Below are positions 25,791 to 35,489 of a stretch of DNA of 64,000 nt, piece after piece. Positions within the stretch are counted from its first letter, which is position 1, and every line of letters begins with the position of its first letter. Where the stretch lies: positions 51,670 through 115,669 of the forward strand of contig NZ_JASCIQ010000030.1 of assembly GCF_029968035.1 (NCBI RefSeq), in the 5' to 3' direction. Position numbers and translations under genes: made by a program. The DNA comes from Streptomyces cavernicola. GTDB lineage: Bacteria; Actinomycetota; Actinomycetes; Streptomycetales; Streptomycetaceae. The notes below the pieces were generated by a model. The model ran no database searches and was not told the origin of the DNA. It saw only the letters and a list, made by a program, of their open reading frames with translations.

Positions 25791-27488
25791 TCAGCCGACG
25801 ATCTTCGCGATCGCCTCCGCCACCGGCAGCTCCTCGCGCTCGCCCGTGCGGCGGTCCTTGAGCTCGACGACGCCTTCGGCGGTGCGGCGGCCCGCGACCA
25901 GGATGGTGGGGACGCCGAAGAGTTCCGCGTCGGTGAACTTGACGCCCGGGGAGACGCCCGCGCGGTCGTCGACCAGGACGCGGACGCCGGCCTCGGCGAG
26001 CTGCTCGGAGACCGAGAGGGCGAGCTCCGTCTGGGCGGCCTTGCCGGCGGCGACCACGTGCACGTCGGCCGGGGCGACCTCCTTCGGCCAGACCAGGCCC
26101 TTGTCGTCGGCGTGCTGCTCGGCGAGTGCGGCGACGGCGCGGGAGACGCCGACTCCGTACGAGCCCATGGTCACGCGGACGGGCTTGCCGTTCTGGCCGA
26201 GGACGTCGAGCTGGAAGGCGTCGGCGTACTTGCGGCCGAGCTGGAAGATGTGGCCGATCTCGATGGCGCGGTCGAGCACCAGGCCGGTGCCGCAGTTGGG
26301 GCAGGGGTCGCCCTCCTGGACGACCACGACGTCGACGTACTCGTCGACCTCGAAGTCACGGCCCGCGACGACGTTCCTGGCGTGCACGCCGTCCTTGTTG
26401 GCGCCGGTGATCCAGGCCGTGCCGGGGGCGATGCGCGGGTCGGCGAGGAACGTGACCTTCTCCAGGCCCTGCGGGCCGACATAGCCCTTGACCAGGTCGG
26501 CGCGCTCCTCGAAGTCCTCGGGGCCGACCAGCTCGACGGCGGCCGGGGCGAAGTGGGCCTCGACCTTGTCCATGTCGACCTCGCGGTCGCCGGGGACGCC
26601 CACGCCGATGATCTCGCCGTCGACCTTCACGAGCAGGTTCTTCAGCGTGGCGGAGGCCGGGACCTGCATGTACGCGGCGAGCGTCTCGATGGTCGGGGTG
26701 TCCGGCGTGGGCACCTCTTCGAGGGCGGGCACGGAGGAGCCGTCGACCGGCTTCAGCTCGACGGAGACGGCCTCGGTGTTGGCCGCGTAGTCGCAGGCCG
26801 GGCAGTCGGCGAAGGTGTCCTCGCCGGCGGCGGCCGGGGCGAGGAACTCCTCGGACTTGGAGCCGCCCATGGCGCCCGCGGTGGCGGCGCAGATGCGGTA
26901 GTCGAGGCCGAGGCGCTCGAAGATCCGCTGGTAGGCGGCGCGGTGCAGGGCGTACGACTCGGCGAGGCCCTCGTCGGCGGTGTCGAAGGAGTACGAGTCC
27001 TTCATCGTGAACTCGCGGCCGCGCAGGATGCCGGCGCGGGGGCGGGCCTCGTCGCGGTACTTGGTCTGGATCTGGTAGAGGATCACCGGCAGGTCCTTGT
27101 AGGACGTGCACTGGTCCTTGACGAGGAGGGTGAAGATCTCCTCGTGGGTGGGGCCGAGGAGGTAGTCGCCGCCCCTGCGGTCGTTGAGGCGGAACAGCTC
27201 GGCGCCGTACTCCTCCCAGCGGCCGGTCGCCTCGTAGGGCTCCTTGGGCAGGAGGGCGGGGAGCAGGACCTCCTGGGCGCCGATGGCGTCCATCTCCTCG
27301 CGGACGATGCGCTCGACGTTGGCGAGGACCTTCTTGCCGAGCGGCAGCCAGGACCAGACGCCGGCGGCGGTGCGGCGCACGAAGCCGCCGCGGACGAGCA
27401 GCTTGTGGCTGAGGACCTCGGCGTCCGCCGGGTCGTCGCGCAGTGTCTTGACCATCAATCGGGACATGCGCTGGACCTGGGCTGCCAT
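25791..27488 (-). CDS. proS: Prolyl-tRNA synthetase (bacterial type with editing domain)
   Basis: A 565-residue class II aminoacyl-tRNA synthetase. The N-terminal part has RRTAAGVWSWLPLGKKVLAN. Motif 2 is in YQIQTKYRDEARPRAGILRG, after the GPTHEEIFTLL segment. Motif 3 is in VTMGSYGVGVSRAV, in the C-terminal half. The ~200-residue insertion between motifs 2 and 3 is the Ala-tRNA(Pro) editing (YbaK-like) domain of bacterial ProS. The C-terminus is the anticodon-binding domain. ATG at 27488 has AGGAGA six bases upstream; the long upstream in-frame extension is not family sequence. Length matches the family (~565-570). Confidence 0.97.
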   Translation of the reverse strand: MAAQVQRMSRLMVKTLRDDPADAEVLSHKLLVRGGFVRRTAAGVWSWLPLGKKVLANVERIVREEMDAIGAQEVLLPALLPKEPYEATGRWEEYGAELFRLNDRRGGDYLLGPTHEEIFTLLVKDQCTSYKDLPVILYQIQTKYRDEARPRAGILRGREFTMKDSYSFDTADEGLAESYALHRAAYQRIFERLGLDYRICAATAGAMGGSKSEEFLAPAAAGEDTFADCPACDYAANTEAVSVELKPVDGSSVPALEEVPTPDTPTIETLAAYMQVPASATLKNLLVKVDGEIIGVGVPGDREVDMDKVEAHFAPAAVELVGPEDFEERADLVKGYVGPQGLEKVTFLADPRIAPGTAWITGANKDGVHARNVVAGRDFEVDEYVDVVVVQEGDPCPNCGTGLVLDRAIEIGHIFQLGRKYADAFQLDVLGQNGKPVRVTMGSYGVGVSRAVAALAEQHADDKGLVWPKEVAPADVHVVAAGKAAQTELALSVSEQLAEAGVRVLVDDRAGVSPGVKFTDAELFGVPTILVAGRRTAEGVVELKDRRTGEREELPVAEAIAKIVG

Positions 27489-27598
27489 GGTGATCTCCTG
27501 CTGGGGAAAGCGTCGAATGCTCAGGAGGTTAGCCGGGGCACGGGCGGGTTCGGAAATCCATATCCGTGAGCCCTGTTCCTGCGATGCCCTTGCGCGGG

Positions 27599-28138
27599 TC
27601 AGCGGCGGCGCAGCGGCAGGGGTGCGCCCATCACCGCGTACGGCCTGGGGGCGCTGGGGAAGACGACGTTGCGGGCGAGGTCGGTGTAGCCGAGGGAGCG
27701 GTAGAGGCCGCGGGCGGGGCTGTCGGTGTCGATCGCGGAGAGGATCGAGCGGGGCTGGGCGGCGGCGTCGGTGAGGGTGGTGATGAGGGTGCGTCCGATG
27801 CCGCGGTACTGGTGGCGCGGGTGGACGTGGAGTTCGGTGATGACGAAGGAGTCGTCGAGCCAGAAGTCGGTGCCCTGGGCGCGCAGATAGGGCTCGACGA
27901 CGCTGGACCACCAGTGGGCGCGGTCGTTGGGCATGCCGTAGACGAAGCCGACGAGGCGGCCCTCGGGGGTGGTGGCGCCGAGGGCGCGGGCGCCGGGGTA
28001 GGTGACGTGCCGCAGCACGATCTGGCGGCGTACGGCGATCTCGTCGTCGCCGAGCCCGAAGGCGAGGGCCTGCACGGCGAGGGCCTCGTCCACGTGGGCG
28101 GCGAGGTCGAGGGGCCCGATCGCGACGTCGTCAGTCAT
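27599..28138 (-). CDS. GNAT family N-acetyltransferase
   Basis: A 179-residue protein of the GNAT superfamily. ITELHVHPRHQYRGIGRTLI provides beta-strand 4 and the acetyl-CoA pyrophosphate loop (RGIGR). LYRSLGYTD near the C-terminus is the usual GNAT end motif. The first half carries GRLVGFVYGMPNDR. The acceptor is unknown. The start is ATG 28138. The gene is a single unit or the distal gene after the next acetyltransferase, 100 bases away; that gap has a short tandem repeat. Confidence 0.85.
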   Translation of the reverse strand: MTDDVAIGPLDLAAHVDEALAVQALAFGLGDDEIAVRRQIVLRHVTYPGARALGATTPEGRLVGFVYGMPNDRAHWWSSVVEPYLRAQGTDFWLDDSFVITELHVHPRHQYRGIGRTLITTLTDAAAQPRSILSAIDTDSPARGLYRSLGYTDLARNVVFPSAPRPYAVMGAPLPLRRR

Positions 28139-28172
28139 GCCGGAACCCTACTTCGCTGCGCAGGGCTCCCCC

Positions 28173-28235
28173 AGAGGTTCAGACAGAGCTTCGGAGAGAG
28201 GTTCGGGCAGCGCTTCGGGCAGAGGTTCTGGCGGG
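28173..28235. repeat. Imperfect ~20-bp tandem repeat between two acetyltransferase genes
   Basis: Four imperfect units of the type GAGGTTCGGGCAGCGCTTCGG lie end to end in the short gap between the two GNAT genes. No stem or coding role is evident. Confidence 0.5.
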
Positions 28236-28237
28236 GC

Positions 28238-29089
28238 TCAGAACAGCACGCTCATGAACGAGCCGACCTCGGTGAAGCCGACATGGCGGTACGAGGCGCG
28301 GGCGGCGGTGTTGAAGTCGTTGACGTACAGGCTGACGATCGGGGCGACGTCCGCGAGGGCGTACCGCACGACGGCGGCCATGCCCTGCACGGAGAGGCCC
28401 TTGCCGCGGTGCTCGGGGGCGACCCAGACGCCCTGGATCTGGCAGGCCTCGGGGGTGGCGGCGCCGATCTCGGCCTTGAAGACGACCTGCCCGGTGGCGG
28501 GGTCGAGGCGGGCGAACGACCGCCCGGCGCCGACGAGTTCGGCGACCCGGGCCTGGTAGAGGAGCCCGCCGTCCCCGGCTAGCGGGGAGACGCCGACCTC
28601 CTCGGTGAACATGGCCACGCACGCCGGCATGATCACGTCCATCTCGTCCTTGCGGATCCGGCGGACGTACGGGTCGGGCTCGACGTCGTCGGGGAGCCGG
28701 TCGGTGACCATGAGGGGCTGGTGGCCGCGGATCTCGCGGGCGGGGCCCCAGTGCGGTTCGAGGAGCCGCCAGAGCTGGGCGGTGGGTTCGGCGGGGCCGA
28801 CGATGGAGGAGCAGCGGCGGCCGGCCCGGCGGGCGCGCTCGGCGAAGGCGCGGACGGCGTCGGGACCCGCGCAGATCGGGACGAGGTTGGCGCCCGCGTA
28901 GCAGAGTGAGCGGAGCCTGCCGTCGGCGTACCAGCCCCACATCTCGCCGCCGAGGCGCCAGGGGTCGAGGCCCGCGACGCGGACGCGCGAGGTGACGAAG
29001 GCGTTGTTGACCGGCTCGCGCCCGAGGACGTCCAGGGCGGCGTCCAGATCTGCGGGGCCGAGCACCCTGGTGGTCGTCTGGGTCAACAC
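28238..29089 (-). CDS. GNAT family N-acetyltransferase with N-terminal DUF4081 domain
   Basis: A 283-residue protein. Residues ~1-120 match DUF4081, a degenerate GNAT-like half: DLDAALDVLGREPVNNAFVTSRV and GGEMWGWYADGRLRSLCYAGANLVP. The C-terminal half is a complete GNAT domain with IQGVWVAPEHRGKGLSVQGM (acetyl-CoA loop) and YVNDFNTAARASYRHVGF. The substrate is unknown. Start is GTG at 29089. The arrangement beside ispG is, from memory, conserved in Streptomyces. No operonic coupling to ispG is apparent because a terminator hairpin lies between them. Confidence 0.85.
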   Translation of the reverse strand: MLTQTTTRVLGPADLDAALDVLGREPVNNAFVTSRVRVAGLDPWRLGGEMWGWYADGRLRSLCYAGANLVPICAGPDAVRAFAERARRAGRRCSSIVGPAEPTAQLWRLLEPHWGPAREIRGHQPLMVTDRLPDDVEPDPYVRRIRKDEMDVIMPACVAMFTEEVGVSPLAGDGGLLYQARVAELVGAGRSFARLDPATGQVVFKAEIGAATPEACQIQGVWVAPEHRGKGLSVQGMAAVVRYALADVAPIVSLYVNDFNTAARASYRHVGFTEVGSFMSVLF

Positions 29090-29143
29090 GTTCGCTGGGG
29101 CCTCACCGTGAAGTTGCCGATCTCCGCACTGTACCTGGCATGA

Positions 29144-29182
29144 CTGAACCCCGTCCCGGCGAGCTGACGGGACAGGGTTCAG
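29144..29182 (-). terminator. Terminator downstream of ispG
   Basis: A 14-bp stem with one mismatch pairs CTGAACCCCGTCCC (29144-29157) with GGGACAGGGTTCAG (29169-29182) around an 11-base loop. It lies 28 bases past the ispG stop. Confidence 0.75.
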
Positions 29183-29209
29183 GGGTTCAGGTCGTACGGG
29201 GGGGCTGGG

Positions 29210-30367
<1,158 letters not shown>

Positions 30368-30505
30368 CTGCTGTGCAACCCCAAGGTGTGGATCAGGTGG
30401 GCCGATGGGGGCGATCGTGCCCCGCGCTCGGCGGGCTCCGGCTGTCGAGATTACGGCACTGGCGGGGGCCGGGGCACATCGCACCGCGCGGACCACCTCA
30501 CGCGG

Positions 30506-30534
30506 ACGGCCGGGCACGAAGTGTGCCCGGCCGT
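30506..30534 (-). terminator. Terminator downstream of the site-2 protease gene
   Basis: A perfect 12-bp stem pairs ACGGCCGGGCAC (30506-30517) with 30523-30534 around a 5-base loop. It lies 38 bases past the stop at 30572 and before ispG. Confidence 0.75.
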
Positions 30535-30571
30535 TGTGCACCGTGTGCTGACGCGTGGTGGCGCGCTGGGG

Positions 30572-31873
30572 TCAGGAGATTCTGACCGGGTTAACGACGT
30601 CGGCGATCAGCACCAGAATGGTGAAGCAGACGAAGATCCCGGCCACCACATAGGCGACGGGCATCAGCTTCGCCACGTCGAACGGTCCGGGGTCGGGCCG
30701 CTTCAGGAGCTTGGCGAAGCCGCGCCGCAGCGACTCCCACACGGCGCCCGCGATGTGGCCGCCGTCCAGCGGCAGCAGCGGGAGCATGTTGAACAGGAAC
30801 AGGGAGAGGTTGAAGCCCGCGACGAGGAACAGCATCATCGCGATCTGGTTCTCCGGCGGGATGTCCAGGGTGAACACCTCGCCGCCGACGCGGGCCGCGC
30901 CGACCACGCCCATCGGGGAGTCCTGCTTGCGCTCGCCGTCGCCGAAGGCCGCGTCCCACAGGTCGGGGACCTTCGACGGGAGGGCGATGAGGGACTCGAC
31001 GCCGTTCTCCATCATGTCGCCCATGCGGGCCACGGACTCGCCGAAGGACTGCTCGACGATGCCGGAGGCCGGGGTGAAGCCGAGGAAACCGGCGGTGACG
31101 TACTCGCCCTCGACGTAGCCGCCCTCGCCGTCGGTCTTGCTGACCTTGTTCTCGATCAGGTCGGCCTTGAGGACCTTGCGGACGCCGTCGCGCTCGACCG
31201 TGATGGTGGCCGGGCCGGTGGTGTCGCGGATGCGGTCCTGCAGGACGGACCACTCGGAGACTGGCCTGCCGTCGAACGCCACGATGGTGTCGCCCGGTTC
31301 GAGGCCTGCGGCCTTGGCGGGGGCGGGCTTGTCGCCCTTCTCGCAGGTGGAGCGGTTCTCGCTCTGGGCGATGACGCAGTCGGAGACCTTGCTGACCGTG
31401 GTGGTGGTCTCGTTCCAGCCGAAGGTCATCAGGACGCCGAGGAAGATCGCGACGGCCAGGATGAGGTTCATGAACGGCCCGGCGAACATCACGATGACGC
31501 GCTTCCACGGCTTGCGCGTGTAGAACAGCCGCTTCTCGTCGCCGGGTTGGAGCTCCTCGAAGGCGGCCGAGCGGGCGTCCTCGATCATGCCGCGCCAGGG
31601 CGAGGTGGAGCGGGCCTCCATCCGTCCGTCGGGGCCCGGCGGGAACATCCCGATCATGCGGATGTAGCCGCCGAGGGGGACGGCCTTGATGCCGTACTCG
31701 GTCTCGCCCTTCTTGCGCGACCAGAGGGTCGGGCCGAAGCCGACCATGTACTGGGGCACGCGGATGCCGAACAACTTGGCCGTCGACAGATGTCCCAGCT
31801 CGTGCCAGGCGATCGAGAAGAGCAGCCCGATCACGAAGACCACTATGCCGAGGATCATCATCAGGGTCGTCAT
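30572..31873 (-). CDS. rseP: Membrane-embedded site-2 metalloprotease (RseP/Rip1 family)
   Basis: A 433-residue M50 zinc protease that cleaves membrane proteins, such as anti-sigma factors, within the bilayer. Residues 1-22 form the first membrane helix. The zinc motif HELGH is at residues 24-28, and the third ligand region is NMLPLLPLDGGHI near the C-terminus. A PDZ domain lies between (PAKAAGLEPGDTIVAFDGRPV). At least four membrane segments are visible. Start ATG at 31873 overlaps the dxr stop by four bases, so it is translationally coupled to dxr. Substrates in this organism are not shown by the sequence. Confidence 0.93.
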   Translation of the reverse strand: MTTLMMILGIVVFVIGLLFSIAWHELGHLSTAKLFGIRVPQYMVGFGPTLWSRKKGETEYGIKAVPLGGYIRMIGMFPPGPDGRMEARSTSPWRGMIEDARSAAFEELQPGDEKRLFYTRKPWKRVIVMFAGPFMNLILAVAIFLGVLMTFGWNETTTTVSKVSDCVIAQSENRSTCEKGDKPAPAKAAGLEPGDTIVAFDGRPVSEWSVLQDRIRDTTGPATITVERDGVRKVLKADLIENKVSKTDGEGGYVEGEYVTAGFLGFTPASGIVEQSFGESVARMGDMMENGVESLIALPSKVPDLWDAAFGDGERKQDSPMGVVGAARVGGEVFTLDIPPENQIAMMLFLVAGFNLSLFLFNMLPLLPLDGGHIAGAVWESLRRGFAKLLKRPDPGPFDVAKLMPVAYVVAGIFVCFTILVLIADVVNPVRIS

Positions 31874-33129
31874 GCACGAGCCTCCGCGGTCGCCTTGGCG
31901 GACAGTTCACGGGCCCGGGTGCGGGCCCAGGCGTCCGCTTCGAGGACGTCCGACACCGTGAGCGAGGTTCCCGTACGGGGCGTGCCGTGCTCGGCGACGA
32001 CCCGGGTGACGGTCTCCATGATGCCGAGGTAGGGCAGCTTCCCGTTGAGGAAGGCGTCCACGCACTCCTCGTTGGCGGCGTTGAACACGGCCGGGGCGGT
32101 GGAGCCGAGCTCGCCGACGTGCCGGGCCAGGTTCACCGCCGGGAAGGCCTCGTCGTCCAGCGGGAAGAACTCCCAGCTGGAGGCCTTGGTCCAGTCGAAG
32201 GCGGGGGCCGCGTCCGGGACCCGCTCGGGCCAGCCGACGCCGATGGCGATCGGGCCGCGCATGTCCGGCGGGGTGGCCTGGGCGAGCGTGGAGCCGTCGG
32301 TGAACTCGACCATGGAGTGCACGTACGACTGGGGGTGGACGACGACCTCGATGCGGTCGAAGGGGATGTCGTAGAGGAGGTGCGCCTCGATGACCTCCAG
32401 GCCCTTGTTGACCAGGGTCGAGCTGTTGACTGTGATCACCGGGCCCATGGCCCAGGTCGGGTGCGCGAGCGCGTCCTCGGGCGTGACGTCGGCGAGCTGG
32501 TCCTTCGTACGGCCGCGGAAGGGGCCGCCGGAGGCGGTGACGACGAGCTTGCGGACGTCGGCGCGGGTGCCGGAGGCCAGGGCCTGGAAGAGCGCGGCGT
32601 GCTCGGAGTCGACCGGGATGATCTGGCCGGGCTTCGCGATGGCCTTGACCAGCGGGCCGCCGACGATCAGCGACTCCTTGTTGGCGAGGGCGAGCGTGCG
32701 GCCCGCCTCCAGGGCGGCCAGGGTCGGGGCGAGGCCGATGGAGCCGGTGATGCCGTTGAGGACGGTGTGGCAGTCCGATGCGGCGACCTGGGTGGCGGCG
32801 TCCGGTCCCGCGAGGATCTCGGGGAGCGGTTCGCCGGGGCCGTACTGGGCGGCGAGCGCCTCGCGCAGGGCGGGCGCCGCGTCCTCGCGGGCGACCGCGA
32901 CGGTGCGCACGCGCAGCCGTCTGGCCTGTTCGGCGAGCAGCCCCACGCGTCCGCCGGCGGCGGACAGTGCGGTCACGCGGAAGCGGTCGGGATTGCGCAG
33001 GACCAGGTCTACGGCCTGGGTGCCGATGGATCCCGTCGAGCCCAGGACGACGATGTCCCGGGGGCCGTCATCCGTCACCGGGTCGAAGACCAGATGCGGA
33101 TCGGCGAGAGGCGTTGGACTGTCGCTCAT
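31870..33129 (-). CDS. dxr: 1-deoxy-D-xylulose 5-phosphate reductoisomerase
   Basis: A 419-residue NADPH-dependent enzyme making MEP from DXP, the committed step of the MEP pathway. The Rossmann motif is VLGSTGSIGTQAVDLV near residues 29-44. Other family motifs are LANKESLIVGG, IIPVDSEHAALFQAL and TASGGPFRG (metal and substrate site). The extended N-terminus of ~25 residues is common in Streptomyces. ATG at 33129. It overlaps the protease gene by ATGA. The hairpin-containing repeat lies upstream at 33201-33305. Confidence 0.96.
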   Translation of the reverse strand: MSDSPTPLADPHLVFDPVTDDGPRDIVVLGSTGSIGTQAVDLVLRNPDRFRVTALSAAGGRVGLLAEQARRLRVRTVAVAREDAAPALREALAAQYGPGEPLPEILAGPDAATQVAASDCHTVLNGITGSIGLAPTLAALEAGRTLALANKESLIVGGPLVKAIAKPGQIIPVDSEHAALFQALASGTRADVRKLVVTASGGPFRGRTKDQLADVTPEDALAHPTWAMGPVITVNSSTLVNKGLEVIEAHLLYDIPFDRIEVVVHPQSYVHSMVEFTDGSTLAQATPPDMRGPIAIGVGWPERVPDAAPAFDWTKASSWEFFPLDDEAFPAVNLARHVGELGSTAPAVFNAANEECVDAFLNGKLPYLGIMETVTRVVAEHGTPRTGTSLTVSDVLEADAWARTRARELSAKATAEARA

Positions 33130-33200
33130 GCACCCATTGTTGCGTGGGTTCTTGTGGATCCGGACAGGGTGCCCTCTGAGTCGGCGCGTAGGGGTTGCTG

Positions 33201-33305
33201 TTTCGTCGCCGGGTGCGGCCCGTCGTGGGCCGGTCGCGCAGTTCCCCGCGCCCCTGAAGGCCTGCGGCTGCGCCGCGCCTTCCCGGGCCGCACCCGGCGA
33301 CGAAA
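33201..33305. repeat. Large perfect hairpin containing a copy of the dispersed repeat
   Basis: Arms 33201-33222 and 33284-33305 are perfect 22-bp inverted repeats (TTTCGTCGCCGGGTGCGGCC...). The 61-base loop contains the dispersed core CGCAGTTCCCCGCGCCCCT at 33237-33255. It lies 26 bases downstream of the acyl-CoA dehydrogenase stop (minus strand), where it can act as a terminator. Confidence 0.85.
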
Positions 33306-33330
33306 TCGAACCCCCGCGGCGGGGTGCGGC

Positions 33331-35280
33331 TCAGCGGATCGGCCGGTGGACGTTCTCCCTCTTCGTGGGGCCCGGGGTCGCCTCGGCGATCCAGGGGCCC
33401 TCGCCGCTCGGGTCGACGACGCCCTCCTCCAGCCAGGCGTACGTGCCGGACAGGACGCCGCGTACGACCTTGCGGTCCAGGTCGTCGGTGTTGGCCCAGA
33501 GGCGGCCGAAGAGCTCCTCGACGCGCAGCCGGGACTGGCGGCAGAAGGCGTCGGCGAGCTGGTACGCCTCGCGGCCGTGGTCGTCGGTGGTGCGGAGGAG
33601 CTCCGCGCGGACGCAGGCGGCGCTCATCGCGAAGAGCTCCGCGCCGATGTCGACGATCCGGCCGAGGAAGCCCTGCTTGGTCTCCATCCGGCCCTGCCAG
33701 CGGGACATGGCGTAGAAGGTGGAGCGGGCGAGTTTGCGCGAGGTGCGTTCCACGTACCGCAGGTGGGCGGCGAGGTCCGGGTGGCCCGCCGGGTGGAAGT
33801 CGCCGTAGGCGAGCGGGAGTTGGCCGGGGCCCGCGACGAGTTTCGGCAGCCAGCGGGCGTAGAAGCCGCCGGCGCGGGCACCGGCCTTGGCCTTGTCGCC
33901 GAGGGTCTTGTCGGGGTCGATGAGGTCGCCGGCGGCCTTGAGGTGGGCGTCGACGGCCTCGCGGGCGATCAGCAGGTGCATGATCTCGGTGGAGCCCTCG
34001 AAGATCCGGTTGATGCGCAGGTCGCGCAGGACCTGCTCGGCGGGGACGGCGCGTTCGCCGCGGGCGGCGAGCGAATCGGCGGTCTCGAAGCCGCGGCCGC
34101 CGCGGATCTGCACCAACTCGTCGGCCATCAGGCAGCCCATCTCGGAGCCGTAGAGCTTGGCGAGGGCTGCCTCGATGCGGATGTCGTTGCGGTTCTCGTC
34201 GGCCATCTGCGAGGAGAGGTCGAGGACGGCCTCCAGGGCGAAGGTGGTGGCCGCGATGAAGGAGATCTTGCTGCCGACGGCCTCGTGCAGGGCGATCGGG
34301 CGGCCCCACTGCTCGCGTTCGGCGGACCACTCGCGGGCGATCTTCAGGCACCACTTGCCGGCGCCGACGCACATCGCGGGCAGCGAGAGGCGCCCGGTGT
34401 TGAGGGTGGTGAGGGCGATCTTCAGGCCTGCGCCCTCGGGGCCGATGCGGCGCTCGGCGGGGACGCGTACGCGGTGGAAGCGGGTGACGCCGTTCTCCAG
34501 GCCGCGCAGGCCCATGAAGGCGTTGCGGTTCTCCACGGTGACACCCTCGGCGGCGGCCTCGACGAGGAACGCGGTAATGCCGCCGGGATGCCCCTCGGAC
34601 TTCGGGACGCGGGCCATGACGACGAGCAGGTCGGCGACGACGCCGTTGGTGGTCCACAGCTTCACGCCGTCCAGGACGTAGCCGTCCCCCTCCGGTACCG
34701 CGGTGGTGGCGAGGCGGGCCGGGTCGGAGCCGACGTCCGGCTCGGTGAGCAGGAACGCGGAGATGTCGGTGGTGGCGAGGCGCGGCAGGAACGTGTCCTT
34801 CTGCTCCTGGCTGCCGAAGAGCTTCAGCGGCTGGGGCGCGCCGATGGACTGGTGCGCAGAGAGCAGCGCGCCGAGCGAGGGGTTGGCGGAGCCGACGAGG
34901 GCGAGGGCCTTGTTGTAGTAGACCTGCGTGAGGCCGAGGCCGCCGTACTTGGTGTCGATCTTCATGCCGAGGGCGCCGAGCTCCTTGAGCCCCTTGATCA
35001 CCTCGTCGGGGATGCGCGCCTCACGGTCGATGAGCGCGCCGTCGACCTTGGTCTCGCAGAACTCGCGCAGCCGCGCCAGGAACGCCTCACCGCGCCGGGT
35101 GTCCTCGTCGGCGGGCAGCGGGTGCGGGTGGATGAGGTCGAGCCGGAACCGGCCGAGGAACAGCTCCTTGGCGAAGCTCGGCTTGCGCCACTCCTGTTCC
35201 CTGGCCGCCTCGGCGACCTGCCGCGCCTCCCGCTCGGAGACCTTCGGCTCCCTGGACTCCCTGGACGTCCCTGCCGACAT
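33331..35280 (-). CDS. Acyl-CoA dehydrogenase, long form (VLCAD/ACAD9-like)
   Basis: A 649-residue FAD enzyme of fatty-acid beta-oxidation. The central acyl-CoA dehydrogenase domain has KYGGLGLTQVYYNKALALVG, FLLTEPDVGSDPARL, WTTNGVVADLLVVMARV and RIFEGSTEIMHLLIAREAV. The C-terminal ~180-residue helical extension resembles that of very-long-chain enzymes; ordinary family members are ~380 residues. Start ATG at 35280 (MSAGTSRESREPK) has GAGGTGAGC upstream; a 12-residue extension is possible. It appears to be a single-gene unit between two strong terminators. The chain-length preference is inferred. Confidence 0.88.
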   Translation of the reverse strand: MSAGTSRESREPKVSEREARQVAEAAREQEWRKPSFAKELFLGRFRLDLIHPHPLPADEDTRRGEAFLARLREFCETKVDGALIDREARIPDEVIKGLKELGALGMKIDTKYGGLGLTQVYYNKALALVGSANPSLGALLSAHQSIGAPQPLKLFGSQEQKDTFLPRLATTDISAFLLTEPDVGSDPARLATTAVPEGDGYVLDGVKLWTTNGVVADLLVVMARVPKSEGHPGGITAFLVEAAAEGVTVENRNAFMGLRGLENGVTRFHRVRVPAERRIGPEGAGLKIALTTLNTGRLSLPAMCVGAGKWCLKIAREWSAEREQWGRPIALHEAVGSKISFIAATTFALEAVLDLSSQMADENRNDIRIEAALAKLYGSEMGCLMADELVQIRGGRGFETADSLAARGERAVPAEQVLRDLRINRIFEGSTEIMHLLIAREAVDAHLKAAGDLIDPDKTLGDKAKAGARAGGFYARWLPKLVAGPGQLPLAYGDFHPAGHPDLAAHLRYVERTSRKLARSTFYAMSRWQGRMETKQGFLGRIVDIGAELFAMSAACVRAELLRTTDDHGREAYQLADAFCRQSRLRVEELFGRLWANTDDLDRKVVRGVLSGTYAWLEEGVVDPSGEGPWIAEATPGPTKRENVHRPIR

Positions 35281-35435
35281 GTAGGGCTCACCTCGCCGCG
35301 CATCGGGGGTTCTCACCGGCGGATCGGACCGACCGGTGCTACGTGCTCGTATCTACCCGAATACGAAGATCCCCACCAGGCCGGGCGTCGCGTTCGGCGC
35401 AACACCCGCCCGCGACGGCGTGCGGCTCGCATGCG

Positions 35436-35472
35436 GAGGCGGCCGGAACCCCGCACAGGTTCCGGCCGCCTC
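35436..35472 (-). terminator. Terminator downstream of the aldehyde dehydrogenase gene
   Basis: A perfect 15-bp stem (35436-35450 with 35458-35472) closes a 7-base loop; the arms begin GAGGCGGCCGG. It lies 17 bases past the stop at 35490 on the minus strand. Confidence 0.85.
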
Positions 35473-35489
35473 TTTGGGGTCGTACGCGC

